NCBI GenBank assembly: GCA_002483765.1
Contig: DLIO01000111.1
Coordinates: 1 to 24,799 of the forward strand
DNA from: Lentisphaeria bacterium UBA7640
Lineage (GTDB): Bacteria > Verrucomicrobiota > Lentisphaeria > Victivallales > Victivallaceae
Length of the DNA: 24,799 nucleotides
Direction of reading: 5' to 3'
Shown piece by piece: positions 7,668 through 16,851 of this stretch (position 1 is the stretch's first letter; each line of letters starts with the position of its first letter). Both the position numbers and the translations under genes were made by a program. The notes beneath the pieces are model-generated. The model saw only the letters and a program-made list of their open reading frames with translations. It searched no databases and was not told the DNA's origin.

Positions 7668-8414
7668 ATGAAGAAACACAATCCCAAAAGAACACTAGTT
7701 GTTCGTCGCAAAATTTTTACTTTGGTTGAATTGTTGATAGTAATTGCTATAATCGCGATTTTGGCGGCAATGTTATTGCCAGCACTAAACAAAGCGCGCG
7801 AAAAAGCAAGACAGACTACCTGCACCAACAACCTCAAGCAGATAGGTTTGCAAATGAATCTATATTTAGACGATTATGACGGCTGGTTTTTCGATCGTTA
7901 CATGGAGACGCCATATCATGCTCAAAAGCAAGCTTGGTTTCAGGCGAACAGCCCGTTTGTTCATGATTATCTAAAAATTAAATGGATTGAAGGCGACATG
8001 TTCGGAGGTTCCCTTCTTGATTGTCCGTCTTGTCAGTCTGGTTATGATGGAGTAAGTGTCGACTATACGTATAATAATACTTTGGCAATGATAACCAATG
8101 GTATCTGGGGTAAACTCAGCCGCGTGAAAAGGCCATCGAAAACAGTAATGTTTGCCGACAACGTCGGAAAAGCGCGTGCTGAAGCATTATTATGGGGAAA
8201 TAATAATAAAGGCCTATATTATTTCGGACAATGGGGAACTCCTCCATCAGGAGCCGCTACCTCTAACTGGAGGCAACCGTGGCTTTATGCTTTTGATTAT
8301 TCAAGGCACAGCAAGAATGCTAATTTTTTATTTGTTGACGGCCACGTGATAAGCGCAGACAGAAACAAAAGTAGCGACAAAAGTGAGTTCCTCTATTTCC
8401 AGGAAGATGAATAA
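7668..8414 (+). CDS. Type II secretion/pilin-like protein with prepilin N-terminus and H-X9-DG motif
   Basis: A 248-residue protein. After a basic 16-residue leader comes IFTLVELLIVIAIIAILAAM, the prepilin-type cleavage/methylation helix, with Phe17 as +1 and Glu21 as the conserved +5 Glu. The usual Gly at -1 is Ile16. The C-terminus has H-X9-DG (RHSKNANFLFVDGH), the hallmark of a pseudopilin group abundant in Lentisphaerota and Planctomycetota. Two Cys residues in LDCPSCQ may form a disulfide. A strong AGGAG lies seven bases before the ATG. The gene sits between the regulator and the secreted CBM9/DUF4091 protein. It may take part in export or surface display of such enzymes, but the function of these pseudopilins is not established. 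Confidence 0.88.
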   Translation: MKKHNPKRTLVVRRKIFTLVELLIVIAIIAILAAMLLPALNKAREKARQTTCTNNLKQIGLQMNLYLDDYDGWFFDRYMETPYHAQKQAWFQANSPFVHDYLKIKWIEGDMFGGSLLDCPSCQSGYDGVSVDYTYNNTLAMITNGIWGKLSRVKRPSKTVMFADNVGKARAEALLWGNNNKGLYYFGQWGTPPSGAATSNWRQPWLYAFDYSRHSKNANFLFVDGHVISADRNKSSDKSEFLYFQEDE

Positions 8415-8521
8415 ACATTATCACAAGCAGAACACATAAGTGTTTGCAAAACAAAAATATTAATCAAAATTAAATTAACAAAAAAATCCGGAATTTTTAC
8501 GGATACAGGAGAATTACAACA

Positions 8522-11500
8522 ATGAATATAAAACTTTTATGCCTATCTTTCTTAATTTTATCGACAAATTTGTTAGCTACAAACCTGATACAGAATAGTG
8601 AGGTAAATGACAAAATCAATACCGAATTCCGCCGTACTGGCAGTGCTAAACATTTCCAGCTCTCAGTCGAAACAGAAGACTTAACTTGGAACAAATGCGC
8701 GAAATTATCGATAAAGGAATATTACGAAGACAAAAGTGGAAAAATGAAAGTAAATTTTGGAGCAATAATCGGGGGCGAAAAAGGAATCGCTGGATTTTTA
8801 GCAAAACCCGATACCACTTATGAATTTTCTGTAGAGTTAAAGGGTACTGTTCCGCATGCAACCATAAGTGCTTTTCAATGGGTTGGGGATTGCGATTACT
8901 ACAAAGATCGCGAAAGATTAAAAACTTCGATTACTGGTCGTATCAAAGTTCAAGGAGAATGGACTGTATACACTGGAACATTTAAAACCACCAAAGATGC
9001 CAAGCGTGCAGCGTTTTATGTCCAGGTATGGGATGAAGGGACAAAGGATAAAATTGCCACAAAACCAACTGATTATCTGTTAATCGACAACATCACGGTT
9101 AAGGAAAAGAAACAGAAAACGCTGACAACAAAAACACCAGAAAGAACTACAGTTGTTGAAAAACTTTCAGCGGTCACCATGAAGGTCACGACTGCCCCAG
9201 TGATCGATGGGAAATTAGATGAAAAGGATTGGGGAAATGCTTCTACGTTAAACGGTTTTGTAGATTACAAAACCCAAGCTCATGTTGGAGCAGACACCGA
9301 AGTCAAAATCCTTTCCGATAAAGAAAATATCTATTTGGCAATAAAATGCCTCGAGCCGAATATGTCAAAATTAAAGGCAAACATCACAGAAACTGCTGGC
9401 AAAGTCTGGCAGGATGATGTTGTCGAGTTTTTTTTTGCACCAGTTAGCGATGATCGGGTTTTAAGCCAATTTGTAGTCAGCGCTGGTGGTGGGCGCTGGA
9501 TGAACTTGGGCGATAGATACAATGAGTGGGATGCAAAGATTGATAAAAAACAAGGCTTTTGGACTATTGAAGCGAAAATACCATTCAAGACGTTAGGCTG
9601 GGCAAGCACGGTCAAATCTGGCGACATGATAGAATTCAATATCTGCCGGCAACGGAATCCGGTCAAAGAACTCTCTTGCTGGTCTCCAGTACGGGGCAAT
9701 TTTCATGAAGTGAAAAATTTCGGTGTGTTGGTAATGGAATCTTTCAACGCCAATTTAAAGCAAAAGATCGCTGATTTGCAAACTGATCTCAAAGAATTAC
9801 CGGCAAATGATGATAGCGTAGCCGCAACGAAAGAACTAAGTAGACTGTCAAAAGAAAATACCGCGGATATCTCGGCCACACAATTTTCAACGACATTTGC
9901 GTCGCTGTTGAGTTTAAAGGCAAAGCTAAAATATCTTAAGGCAGGCAATCGTACTTTTACCGTCGCAATGATCCCACCCACCACCAATTTAGCGGTTCCA
10001 TTTTTACCTGACCAAGCATTTGAACCCCAAGATAAATTCAGTTTGCGTGCAGCCGTGAATGAACATAAACCGATGCCACTGGCAATCACTAATATGACCG
10101 ACAAAGCGGCGGCATATCGAGTAATTGTTTTTAATGGTTTTGAGCGTGGTGTGGAGGTTTCTGGACTGAAAGACTTCCCTAAAGATAATGTTATAATACG
10201 AGAAGCTGTCAGAATTAAGGATAGTGATTCGCCTAGCCATGGTTTACTACTTGATCCCTTGCCCCTAATCAATCAGGCATACACTATAACTGTTCCAGCT
10301 AAACAAAGTTCGCTTGTCTGGGTCACCTTTGATTGCACCGATATAAAACCAGGTACCTATAACGGCAATGTTCGGGTTATTCCACTCAGTGAACCTGCAG
10401 AATATGTTTTGAAAGGCGGGTGGAAATACATTGGAACATTGCAGGATGTTCCTGTTTCGCTAGAAGTAATGCCGATTGAATTACCAAAAGAACCAAGTGT
10501 CCCATTATGGTTGATGCGACTTGCAGAAACTGAGTCATTCTTTAAATCAATGATTGAACATGGAAACCGAGTGTTTCAATTGTCGCCATGGTCATTTAAA
10601 TTTAAATTCACAAAGGATGGTTCGATAGAAAATTATGATCTACCTGAACTAGATGCTATTATTCGTCAGCATTTGACTTGGGCCAAAAGATATGATGTCA
10701 AGATTAGTTTTTTGATTGGGTTTAGTGCTTATCGCGTATTCGCCGAAGTGCATGCAAAGCAGTTCAAATACGGTAGCCCGGAGTGGAGTAATGCTTGGCA
10801 AAATTGGCTTAATGGAGTGGCGAAAACAATGCAAAAATGTGGCGTCAACCCTGCCGAATGTGTAGTGGAAACCTGGGACGAGCCACACCTGAAAGATGTT
10901 GATACGGTATTATTAACCAGCAAGCTGGCCAAAAAAGCTAATACCAATATGCAAATGCAAATCACTTTTGGCGCGACACAGCATAAAATAAGTTTTTTAA
11001 AGAAACTTGTTGACGATGTTGATATATGGTGTCCTTGGGGCAGTTTTTTCAACGACAAAGAGTATAGAGATTTTTTCATCTCGACTGGAAAATTGCCAGG
11101 AAAAAAACTATGGTTTTATTACTGTAGCACTAGCATGCGGGAACCATTGTACCGCTACTATCGACGCCATGCATGGACCGGCTTGAATTATAAAGTTGAT
11201 ACTATTGGCATGTATGCTCTTGTCAATGGACCAGGCGGACATTATGGGGCCAACAGTTTTAAATCGCTAGTAGGTGGTGGCGCCTTGGTCTATCGTTCAT
11301 TCGATCAATGCATACCGTCTGTTCGTTATGAATGTTTAAGGATCGGCGCGACCGACATTCAATATATGGCAGAACTGAAAAAACTCAGTGATAAAGCCAT
11401 TACTGGTGAACTAGTTATCGCCGCTCGCAAATTATTAACTGAAGGGGTTTATGATGTTGCAGTTAACCAAGCTCACGACGCGAGTGCTGCAGATAGAGTT

Positions 11501-11551
11501 CGCAACGAAGCAATTAAACTGATTTTAGAATTACAGAAAACAGTAAAATAA
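8522..11551 (+). CDS. Secreted CBM9-like and DUF4091/GH123-like multidomain protein
   Basis: A 1009-residue protein with a signal peptide (about residues 1-19, cleavage near LLATN). Residues about 20-195 look like a jelly-roll carbohydrate-binding module (FLAKPDTTYEFSVELKG, ending DYLLIDNITVKE). Residues about 220-405 match a CBM9-like fold: APVIDGKLDEKDW, then WQDDVVEFFFAP and GFWTIEAKIPFKTLGW. A linker and beta-domain follow. The C-terminal half is a DUF4091/GH123-like barrel with an Asp786-Glu787 pair in TWDEPH, the position of the catalytic dyad in GH123 N-acetylgalactosaminidases. It probably acts outside the cytoplasm on a polysaccharide or glycan; the substrate is unknown. AGGAG precedes the start by about ten bases. 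It is third in the regulator-pseudopilin cassette and is followed by a strong terminator. Confidence 0.85.
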   Translation: MNIKLLCLSFLILSTNLLATNLIQNSEVNDKINTEFRRTGSAKHFQLSVETEDLTWNKCAKLSIKEYYEDKSGKMKVNFGAIIGGEKGIAGFLAKPDTTYEFSVELKGTVPHATISAFQWVGDCDYYKDRERLKTSITGRIKVQGEWTVYTGTFKTTKDAKRAAFYVQVWDEGTKDKIATKPTDYLLIDNITVKEKKQKTLTTKTPERTTVVEKLSAVTMKVTTAPVIDGKLDEKDWGNASTLNGFVDYKTQAHVGADTEVKILSDKENIYLAIKCLEPNMSKLKANITETAGKVWQDDVVEFFFAPVSDDRVLSQFVVSAGGGRWMNLGDRYNEWDAKIDKKQGFWTIEAKIPFKTLGWASTVKSGDMIEFNICRQRNPVKELSCWSPVRGNFHEVKNFGVLVMESFNANLKQKIADLQTDLKELPANDDSVAATKELSRLSKENTADISATQFSTTFASLLSLKAKLKYLKAGNRTFTVAMIPPTTNLAVPFLPDQAFEPQDKFSLRAAVNEHKPMPLAITNMTDKAAAYRVIVFNGFERGVEVSGLKDFPKDNVIIREAVRIKDSDSPSHGLLLDPLPLINQAYTITVPAKQSSLVWVTFDCTDIKPGTYNGNVRVIPLSEPAEYVLKGGWKYIGTLQDVPVSLEVMPIELPKEPSVPLWLMRLAETESFFKSMIEHGNRVFQLSPWSFKFKFTKDGSIENYDLPELDAIIRQHLTWAKRYDVKISFLIGFSAYRVFAEVHAKQFKYGSPEWSNAWQNWLNGVAKTMQKCGVNPAECVVETWDEPHLKDVDTVLLTSKLAKKANTNMQMQITFGATQHKISFLKKLVDDVDIWCPWGSFFNDKEYRDFFISTGKLPGKKLWFYYCSTSMREPLYRYYRRHAWTGLNYKVDTIGMYALVNGPGGHYGANSFKSLVGGGALVYRSFDQCIPSVRYECLRIGATDIQYMAELKKLSDKAITGELVIAARKLLTEGVYDVAVNQAHDASAADRVRNEAIKLILELQKTVK

Positions 11552-11636
11552 AATGCGACTGATTGTTGCGCCTATCCGGGAAAAAAGCTACCAGATTTGT
11601 TATTAAAAATACGTATTTTAATATCTGTAAAATTAG

Positions 11637-11666
11637 AATCCGCGAGTTTTTCGCGGATTCTTTTTT
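11637..11666 (+). terminator. Rho-independent terminator after the CBM9/DUF4091 gene
   Basis: A 10-bp perfect stem, GAATCCGCGA with TCGCGGATTC, a GTTTT-type loop, and a run of six T's. It lies about 85 bases after the stop codon and separates the secreted-protein cassette from the next DUF4091 gene. Confidence 0.92.
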
Positions 11667-11672
11667 GCTCTT

Positions 11673-11702
11673 TTGATTGTTTTTTGAAGCAATCAGTATA
11701 CA
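11673..11702 (+). promoter_or_regulatory. Promoter with embedded inverted repeat, upstream of the DUF4091 gene
   Basis: TTGATT (11673-11678) and TATACA (11697-11702) with an 18-base spacer start right after the terminator. A perfect inverted repeat TGATTG-N10-CAATCA (11674-11695) lies within the -35 box and spacer, where a bound repressor would block RNA polymerase. Confidence 0.5.
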
Positions 11703-11750
11703 TTTCGTGAAATTTAAAGTTATAAATTCAAAATATATTAGGATAAAATT

Positions 11751-13412
11751 ATGGGATTAAGAATTCGTACTATTAGTTCGCTAGAGAAAGTATTTATCGA
11801 CCAGGAATTGTCTGCGCCTGAGGTGCTCCAAGGCAGTGCCGCTGGCGGTGAAATCTATTCGTTTCAGGTTGCCGCTTATGTTGAGCCGGAGAATAATTAT
11901 AATCCACAACGTTCTTTCAAAATAACAACAGAATCGGCGTTGCCAGTAGAAGTTCGCGATGTCGTTTCTATGCCATCAGAAGTTCCTTATCTTGTTGAGG
12001 ATGATAATCTGTTAAGAAAAAAACCCGGGCTTTTCCCTGATCTGCTTGATAATTTAGTAAATGAAAATCGTTGGCGTATTCCTGGAGCTCAATGGCGAGC
12101 CTTGTGGATTACCGTACGCGTTCCTCTAGATTGCAAAGCAGGAAAATATCCGGTCAAAATTGCCCTCACTAATGGTGGTACGGATTGGCGTGGAGTAGAA
12201 AATCCGGAAGAGATTGATACCACTTTTGAGCTGGAAGTGTTGCCTTTTAATCTCCCAGAAACCAAGTTATTGCGCTACGAATGGTTGCATTGCGACTGTC
12301 TTGCATCTTATTACAAGGTAAACATGTGGAGCGAGGAACACTGGAATATTGTTGAAAAATTCGTTGCCAACGCCACGGCGCACGAGATGAATATGTTATT
12401 AACTCCGTTATGGACACCACCGTTAGACACCGCAATCGGACACGAACGCCCAACTACTCAGTTACTTGACATCGTTAAAGATGGCGACAAATACAGTTTT
12501 GGCTTCACTCGTTTGGAACGCTATATCGAACTTGGCAAACGCTATGGCGTCAAACGTTTTGCCATGTCACATGCGTTTACGCAATGGGGAGCCAAGGCAA
12601 CGCCGAAAATTGTGGCAACAGTCAACGGTAAAGAAGAACGAATCTTTGGGTGGGATGTTCCCGCAAATTCAAACGAATACTCAGATTTTCTTGACCAACT
12701 GATGCCACTATTGATAGCGAAATTCAAAGAACTCGAGATCATTGATAAAGTATTTTTCTCGGTTTCCGACGAACCCTATGTAGACAATATTGATAACTAC
12801 ACGTATGCCTCAAAACTTTTAAAATCAAAGATTGGCAATCTGCCAACTATTGATGCGCTTTCGAGCTTTGAATTTCACAAGCGCGGCTTGGTTGAACGTC
12901 CAGTCGTTTCTAACAATCATATTGAACCGTTTGTTGGAAATGTCAAAGAGATGTGGACTTATTATTGTGTCAGCCAAGGAGTAAAAGTTCCGAACCGTTT
13001 TTTCGCCATGCCTTCGGCACGTACCCGGATAATGGGTTTAATGTTATATCTCTATGACGCGGTTGGTTTTCTTCAATGGGCCTATAATTTCTATTACTCG
13101 CAATTTTCGCTGTATGAAATTGATCCTTATCGCGACACTTGCGCTGGGCGTTGGGTTCCTTCTGGTGACGCATTTATCGTTTATCCGGGAAAGAATGGCG
13201 AAGCGCTTGATTCACTACGTAATGAAGTTTTCTTTGAAGGCTTGCAAGACCTGCGCGCTTTGCGCTTATTAGAGTCGAAGATTGGGCGCGAAGCCACGAT
13301 TGCGCTAGTTCACGAAGGATTGGGTTATAAACTCAAAATGGATCATTATCCATGGAGCGCGGAATGGTTACTCCAGTTACGCGAACGCATAAATCGAGCA
13401 CTCGCTGGATAA
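11751..13412 (+). CDS. DUF4091 domain protein (GH123-like), cytoplasmic
   Basis: A 553-residue protein without a signal peptide. The N-terminal third is beta-rich (QGSAAGGEIYSFQVAAYV, then WRALWITVRVPLDCKAGKY), followed by a TIM-barrel-like region. The C-terminal DUF4091 part includes EMWTYYCVSQG and the FFEGLQDLRALRLLE segment typical of DUF4091 proteins. FFSVSDEPYVDN contains the Asp340-Glu341 pair that corresponds to the catalytic dyad of GH123-type hydrolases. Absence of a secretion signal suggests action on imported oligosaccharides, in contrast to the secreted homologous barrel encoded upstream. It has its own promoter after a terminator. The start is supported by AGGA about eight bases upstream. 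The substrate is unknown. Confidence 0.85.
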   Translation: MGLRIRTISSLEKVFIDQELSAPEVLQGSAAGGEIYSFQVAAYVEPENNYNPQRSFKITTESALPVEVRDVVSMPSEVPYLVEDDNLLRKKPGLFPDLLDNLVNENRWRIPGAQWRALWITVRVPLDCKAGKYPVKIALTNGGTDWRGVENPEEIDTTFELEVLPFNLPETKLLRYEWLHCDCLASYYKVNMWSEEHWNIVEKFVANATAHEMNMLLTPLWTPPLDTAIGHERPTTQLLDIVKDGDKYSFGFTRLERYIELGKRYGVKRFAMSHAFTQWGAKATPKIVATVNGKEERIFGWDVPANSNEYSDFLDQLMPLLIAKFKELEIIDKVFFSVSDEPYVDNIDNYTYASKLLKSKIGNLPTIDALSSFEFHKRGLVERPVVSNNHIEPFVGNVKEMWTYYCVSQGVKVPNRFFAMPSARTRIMGLMLYLYDAVGFLQWAYNFYYSQFSLYEIDPYRDTCAGRWVPSGDAFIVYPGKNGEALDSLRNEVFFEGLQDLRALRLLESKIGREATIALVHEGLGYKLKMDHYPWSAEWLLQLRERINRALAG

Positions 13413-13543
13413 TCAAGAATAGTCTAGCGCTATTAAATGGTATTCCATTTTTTTGACGTCTGAAGCTTTCATTTTGCTCCGCGAAGGGCTAAATTACAAG
13501 GAAATTTTATTTTTCAAATTATTAACGTTTTATGGAGCAGATA

Positions 13544-16495
13544 ATGAATTACCGCATCGAAATATCGCCGTTGCCACAATGGAGTGACGCCCGTGGCGAA
13601 TCAGTCAAAAAACAACTCGAGGATTTCCTCAAGCTTGAAGCCACACAAATTCGTACTCGCGACGTCTATACCGTCAGCGCCGATATTAATGATGCCGAAG
13701 CTACGAAAATCGCGAGTGAATTAGCTAATCCAATTCTTCAGCAAGGAGTTGTCGGCGAAACACCAACGCGAGATTGTGATTGGTTGGTTTCGGTCGGATT
13801 CCGTCCAGGCGTTACTGACAACGTCGGGCGTACTGCACACGAAGCGATTGGCGATATTGTTGGGCGGAAATTGCGCGATGACGAACACGTTTGCAGTTCA
13901 GTCGAATACATGATTCAGGGCAATTTCAGTCGTGACGAAGTCGAAAATATCGCACGCCGTCTACTAGCTAACGAATTAATTGAAACCGTTCGTGTTTTTG
14001 ACGGTAAAGAGTTAGGTAACGGCATTCCGATTTTTCTTCCAGTAATTACTTCTGACCATGAAGGGACTTCGCGCAACTACGATCTTGAAGTCAGCGACGA
14101 GGAACTGTTAGAGATTAGCCGCAAAGGAATCTTGGCGCTCAGTCTTGATGAAATGAAAGTAATCCAGCAGTATTTCCGTTCCGCCAAAGGGCGCGAAGCC
14201 GTCGGCTTAAAAGCTACTCCCTCCGACGTTGAACTCGAAGTTCTAGCCCAAACGTGGTCTGAGCATTGCAAACATAAAATTTTCGACGCCGAAATCACCT
14301 ATGATGACGGTTCCGGCAATATCCAGCATATCGTTTCCTGCTATAAAAGCTTTATTCAAAAAAGTACTTTTGAGATCGGCGAAGAGGTTGATTGGCTCGT
14401 TTCAGTTTTCCATGATAATGCCGGTGTGATTAAATTTAATGACGAAAAACATCTGGTCTATAAAGTGGAAACCCACAACAGCCCTTCAGCGCTTGATCCT
14501 TACGGCGGAGCCATGACTGGAATCGTCGGAGTCAATCGCGACCCGATGGGCACTGGACAGGGCGCGAATCTGTTGATCAACGTCTGGGGCTACTGCCTAG
14601 GTTCACCATTTACTGACGAACAAGATGTTCCAGAAGGATTGTTGCATCCGCGTCGTTTGCGCGATGGCGTCCACAAAGGGGTAATTGATGGTGGTAACCA
14701 AAGTGGTATTCCGTACGGCATGGGCTGGGAATATTTTGACGAACGCTATCTCGGGAAACCGCTGGTTTATTGTGGTACTGTCGGCACTTTGCCGGTCGAA
14801 ATCGGTGGAATAGCTGGCGAAGATAAAACCATTAAACCTGGCGATTTAGTCGTAATGGGCGGTGGTCGTATCGGTAAAGATGGCATTCACGGCGCGACCT
14901 TCTCCAGCGAAGAGTTGCACCAAGATAGTCCGAGCCAAGCCGTTCAAATTGGTGATCCGATTACTCAGAAGAAAATTGGCGATTTTATTTACGAAGCGCG
15001 TGACCGTGGTTTATATCGTTTTGTGACCGATAATGGCGCGGGCGGTTTATCGTCCAGTGTTGGAGAAATGGCTGGTGAATGTAATGGTTGCCGCATGGAT
15101 CTTAAAAAAGCACCATTGAAATATGCCGGCCTTGATCCGTGGGAAATTTTAGTTTCTGAAGCACAGGAACGCATGAGTTTTGCGGTTCCACCAGAAAACA
15201 TGGCAGAACTTCAGAGTCTTGCCGAATCTCGCGGCGTCGAACTAACTGTGCTTGGGGAATTCACTGATAATGGTAAATTCCACATGACTTGGGGCGACCA
15301 AACCGTTGCATATCTCGATATCAATTTCATGCACAAAGGTTTACCGCGGATGAAACTCAATGCGAAATGGCAAGCGCCAGTTCACGCTGAACCCTCAACG
15401 ACGACAGGTCGCGACATTGCCGCGGACGCGCTCGAGATCATCGGACGTCTTAATATTTGCTCCAACGAATACAAAGCGCGCCAATATGATCATGAAGTCA
15501 AAGGATTAAGCGTTATTAAACCTTTTGTTGGTCGGGAACGCGATATTTTGAGCGATGCCACTGTTTTTATGATCGAACCATTGAGCCGTGAAGGCGTGAT
15601 TCTTTCTGGAGGCATTTTGCCACGTTACAGCGATATTGACACCTATCACATGATGGCGTCGATTATTGATTTGGCAATTCGTCGGGTTATCGCGGTAGGC
15701 GGAAAACTCGGTCATATCGCCGGTTTGGATAACTTCTGCTGGCCAGATCCAGTGCAAAGCGAAAAAACCCCTGATGGCGAATATAAACTTGCACAACTAG
15801 TGCGCGCCAACCAGGCGCTGTACAATTACACCAAAGCGTTTTTAGTGCCCTGTATCTCTGGCAAAGACAGCATGAAAAATGACAGCACGCGCGGCGGAAA
15901 GAAGATCTCCATTCCACCGACAGTGCTATTTAGTGCTATTTCAAAAATGGAAGATATTAGCAAAGCGGTAACGCTTGACGCCAAGTTCGCTGGTGACTTA
16001 GTTTATGTGATCGGTAACACCGCCGCCGAACTTGGTGGTAGCGAATATTTCGCGATGTTAGGTGAAATTGGTAATCACGTTCCCAAAGTTGATGCTGAAT
16101 ATGCAAAGAAAATTTATCATGCAGTTTCCGCAGCAACTGGAGCAGAATTGGTCCACTCTCTGCATACTCCGGCAATTGGCGGGCTAGCTGCAGGTTTTGC
16201 CAAAGTGGCAATGGGTGGTCGTCTCGGCTTGGAAGTTAATCTGTCTCAGATTCCGACTGCGGGCAAATTGAATAGCGTTGAGGCGCTGTTCTCAGAGTCT
16301 AATAGCCGTTTCATCCTGACCACGTCGCCGGCAAAAGCCGCTCAACTTGAAAAGTTGCTAGCTGGTATTCCATTCGCCCAAGTCGGAAAAGTAAACGACA
16401 CCTCCGAAGTTTCAATAAAAACTGCGGACGGAACACTGAAATTGCCACTGGAAAAACTTCTAGAAAAATACAAAGGGACTCTGCAAGGGATTTAA
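13544..16495 (+). CDS. purL: Phosphoribosylformylglycinamidine synthase, synthetase subunit (PurL) without glutaminase domain
   Basis: A 983-residue purine biosynthesis enzyme that makes FGAM from FGAR, ATP and ammonia. Residues about 1-155 contain two PurS-like halves. A linker domain leads to the AIRS-like catalytic repeats: WSEHCKH (from residue 238), KVETHNSPSALDPYGGA with DPMGTGQGAN, GNQSGIPYGMG, GRIGKDGIHGATFSS, and CISGKDSMKND. The protein ends soon after the second AIRS repeat and lacks the C-terminal class I glutaminase of the large PurL (about 1300 residues), so it should need a separate PurQ, which is not in this window. I chose the ATG at 13544, six bases after GGAG, over one at 13532 that lies upstream of that site. 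The stop codon touches a half-copy of the GC palindrome family. Confidence 0.93.
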   Translation: MNYRIEISPLPQWSDARGESVKKQLEDFLKLEATQIRTRDVYTVSADINDAEATKIASELANPILQQGVVGETPTRDCDWLVSVGFRPGVTDNVGRTAHEAIGDIVGRKLRDDEHVCSSVEYMIQGNFSRDEVENIARRLLANELIETVRVFDGKELGNGIPIFLPVITSDHEGTSRNYDLEVSDEELLEISRKGILALSLDEMKVIQQYFRSAKGREAVGLKATPSDVELEVLAQTWSEHCKHKIFDAEITYDDGSGNIQHIVSCYKSFIQKSTFEIGEEVDWLVSVFHDNAGVIKFNDEKHLVYKVETHNSPSALDPYGGAMTGIVGVNRDPMGTGQGANLLINVWGYCLGSPFTDEQDVPEGLLHPRRLRDGVHKGVIDGGNQSGIPYGMGWEYFDERYLGKPLVYCGTVGTLPVEIGGIAGEDKTIKPGDLVVMGGGRIGKDGIHGATFSSEELHQDSPSQAVQIGDPITQKKIGDFIYEARDRGLYRFVTDNGAGGLSSSVGEMAGECNGCRMDLKKAPLKYAGLDPWEILVSEAQERMSFAVPPENMAELQSLAESRGVELTVLGEFTDNGKFHMTWGDQTVAYLDINFMHKGLPRMKLNAKWQAPVHAEPSTTTGRDIAADALEIIGRLNICSNEYKARQYDHEVKGLSVIKPFVGRERDILSDATVFMIEPLSREGVILSGGILPRYSDIDTYHMMASIIDLAIRRVIAVGGKLGHIAGLDNFCWPDPVQSEKTPDGEYKLAQLVRANQALYNYTKAFLVPCISGKDSMKNDSTRGGKKISIPPTVLFSAISKMEDISKAVTLDAKFAGDLVYVIGNTAAELGGSEYFAMLGEIGNHVPKVDAEYAKKIYHAVSAATGAELVHSLHTPAIGGLAAGFAKVAMGGRLGLEVNLSQIPTAGKLNSVEALFSESNSRFILTTSPAKAAQLEKLLAGIPFAQVGKVNDTSEVSIKTADGTLKLPLEKLLEKYKGTLQGI

Positions 16496-16510
16496 AGTTA
16501 TCGCGCGCGG
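16493..16510. repeat. Half-copy of the GC-rich palindrome family
   Basis: TAAAGTTATCGCGCGCGG begins at the purL stop codon and matches the left flank and left arm of the palindrome at 16762-16804, but no matching right arm follows. It is probably a degenerate remnant. Confidence 0.5.
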
Positions 16511-16535
16511 ATTCTGACGAGTTGGTAAAGGATAT

Positions 16536-16693
16536 TTTAACCACGAATAAACGCTAATTGACACTAATAATTGGGAAAGATATTTCTTGGGAATGCGGAC
16601 AATATTTCTGCGTCCCCATAAAAATATAAAGCCAGAGTGAAAAATCTTCTCTCATTTCCCTTTCCGTGACTTTCAGTGTCTTCCGTGGTTAAA
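16536..16693. repeat. 158-bp element bounded by inverted TTTAACCACGAA repeats
   Basis: TTTAACCACGAA (16536-16547) and the reverse complement of TTTAACCACGGAA (16681-16693) face each other. The interior has no ORF worth calling. The ends match the 'ccacgaa' motif of the tandem repeat at 131-356. It could be a small non-autonomous element or two independently inserted repeat fragments. No target-site duplication is clear. Confidence 0.45.
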
Positions 16694-16696
16694 TCT

Positions 16697-16745
16697 CCCT
16701 CCCCAACTCCCCAACTCTCCAATTCTCCAATTCTCCAACTCCCAA
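16697..16745. repeat. CCAACTC/CCAATTC short tandem repeats
   Basis: About six imperfect units of 7-8 bases (CCCCAACT, CTCCAATT). Read in reverse complement this is GGAGTTGGGGAGTT-like, similar to the TTAGGAG repeats at 6235-6343. It directly follows the inverted-repeat element. Confidence 0.7.
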
Positions 16746-16761
16746 TAGTACGTATTTGGTG

Positions 16762-16804
16762 TTTTAAAGTTAGCGCGCGCATAATGCGCGCGTGAACTTT
16801 AAAG
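16762..16804. repeat. GC-rich palindrome (REP-like), copy 2
   Basis: TTTAAAGTTAGCGCGCGC, a short ATAAT centre, then GCGCGCGTGAACTTTAAA. The arms pair over about 18 bases with one or two mismatches. It shares its core with the copies at 18718 and 24779 and adds a longer AT-rich outer arm. Confidence 0.85.
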
Positions 16805-16851
16805 CTAATAAATTATCGTATTAAATATCGCATTATACGACAATTTCTATC

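Noticed and set aside
9331..10272. Minus-strand ORFs of 122 and 189 codons inside the CBM9/DUF4091 gene
   Set aside because: They lie within a convincing 1009-residue gene, and their translations show no domain or credible start context.
16564..16782. A 72-codon minus-strand frame in the purL-riboswitch gap
   Set aside because: It reads through the short tandem repeats (GELESWGVGEG-like sequence) and the inverted-repeat element; repetitive composition explains the open frame.
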